Of a DNA stretch of 13,772 nt, positions 13,336 through 13,772 are shown piece after piece. Made by a program: the position numbers and the translations under genes. The stretch comes from Wenzhouxiangella sp. Its GTDB lineage: Bacteria; Pseudomonadota; Gammaproteobacteria; Xanthomonadales; Wenzhouxiangellaceae. Position 1 is the first letter of the stretch. Each line of letters opens with the position of its first letter. The stretch is taken from the NCBI GenBank assembly GCA_007119095.1, contig SKQI01000121.1:1-13772 (forward strand), in the 5' to 3' direction. The notes beneath the pieces were generated by a model. That model saw only the letters and a program-made list of their open reading frames with translations. It made no database searches and was not told the DNA's origin.

Positions 13336-13772
13336 CTACAAAGCGCAGCTCAATCGCTCGGACAGCTTCTGGATCGGCACCTCCAGGCTGATATCGTGAT
13401 TGAGCGGCGGAGCGCTGGTGAAATCAATCACCTCGGTGCCGGACGTCTCGCTGTCGAAAACCACCCCATAAGCACCGACAGCGGTCGAGTTGCCGTCGTA
13501 TGTCATCGGGAAACTTTCGCAATTGGGGCAGAACCCACGGAAGTCGCGTACTTCACCAGCAGCACCCAGCTCATCATCCACGGCCGAAACGAACACCCAG
13601 CGCCCGACGCCCTCATCATCGTAGTAATAGCGGACGTAGGACTGGTTGTCCCGGGTAATGACCATGGTCGTGCCACCAACCACGTTTCCAGGCGAGAACC
13701 AGTGACCGGTCAGGCTGAACGGCTCATCGTCGACTTCCGGACAGGTTTGCGGCGCATCCGGCGTCATCAGCT
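13336..13772 (-). CDS. C-terminal part of an unrecognised protein
   Basis: The frame is open to the window edge, so the true start is probably outside; the first in-frame ATG inside is at 13767 and gives 143 residues. I do not recognise the family with confidence. The visible part begins with a Pro/Asp/Glu-rich linker with one Cys (DAPQTCPEVDDEPF). Next comes LTGHWFSPGN (19–28) and a strand-rich block with aromatic pairs (SYVRYYYDDEGVGRWVFVSA). This pattern resembles a beta-sheet domain (TGxWxxP followed by DExGxxxW) seen in secreted proteins of related high-GC gammaproteobacteria. A CPNC pair (80–83) and Cys141 near the end could form disulfides or bind a metal. The composition is acidic, which suits an exported protein. 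The gene ends in TAG and is followed by a strong terminator. Confidence 0.65.
   Translation of the reverse strand, partial: LMTPDAPQTCPEVDDEPFSLTGHWFSPGNVVGGTTMVITRDNQSYVRYYYDDEGVGRWVFVSAVDDELGAAGEVRDFRGFCPNCESFPMTYDGNSTAVGAYGVVFDSETSGTEVIDFTSAPPLNHDISLEVPIQKLSERLSCAL

Overview
The window looks like a high-GC chromosomal segment of a gammaproteobacterium. The main reason is the run queA–tgt–yajC–secD–secF, a classic gammaproteobacterial order, here on the minus strand (5620 down to 74). The protein lengths and signature residues are close to the E. coli family members. A kynurenine pathway of eukaryote-like type (ACMSD, kynureninase, kynurenine 3-monooxygenase) suggests a Lysobacterales- or Chromatiales-like lineage rather than an enteric one, but that placement is inference.

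Minus-strand block 1 (1–5620): queA and tgt act in queuosine modification of tRNA. yajC, secD and secF encode the accessory complex of the Sec translocon. Just below secF a further gene begins with an ATGA overlap and leaves the window after 25 codons. The queA–tgt gap is occupied by an inverted pair of 7-nt tandem repeat arrays that would form a 31-bp hairpin, starting one base after the queA stop codon.

Plus-strand block (5725–10790): five tightly coupled genes, each overlapping its predecessor by 1 or 4 bases: an ACMSD decarboxylase, a cyclase-family metal hydrolase (probable kynurenine formamidase), kynureninase, kynurenine 3-monooxygenase, and a VTT-domain (TVP38/TMEM64/DedA-like) membrane protein. 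Together the four enzymes would convert N-formylkynurenine to 3-hydroxyanthranilate and, after a ring-opening dioxygenase, divert ACMS away from quinolinate. Tryptophan 2,3-dioxygenase and 3-hydroxyanthranilate dioxygenase are not in the window. The kynureninase carries the residues that mark 3-hydroxykynurenine-specific enzymes.

Minus-strand block 2 (10859–13772): a polytopic GT-C (GT39/ArnT-like) sugar transferase lies 1 bp downstream of a GT2 polyprenyl-phosphate-sugar-synthase-like gene, a probable lipid-linked sugar transfer pair. Upstream are a small hairpin, a convincing intrinsic terminator, and the C-terminal part of an unrecognised protein that runs off the window edge.

No intergenic stretch exceeds about 120 bases. 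I saw no tRNA, rRNA, CRISPR array, insertion sequence or phage gene.
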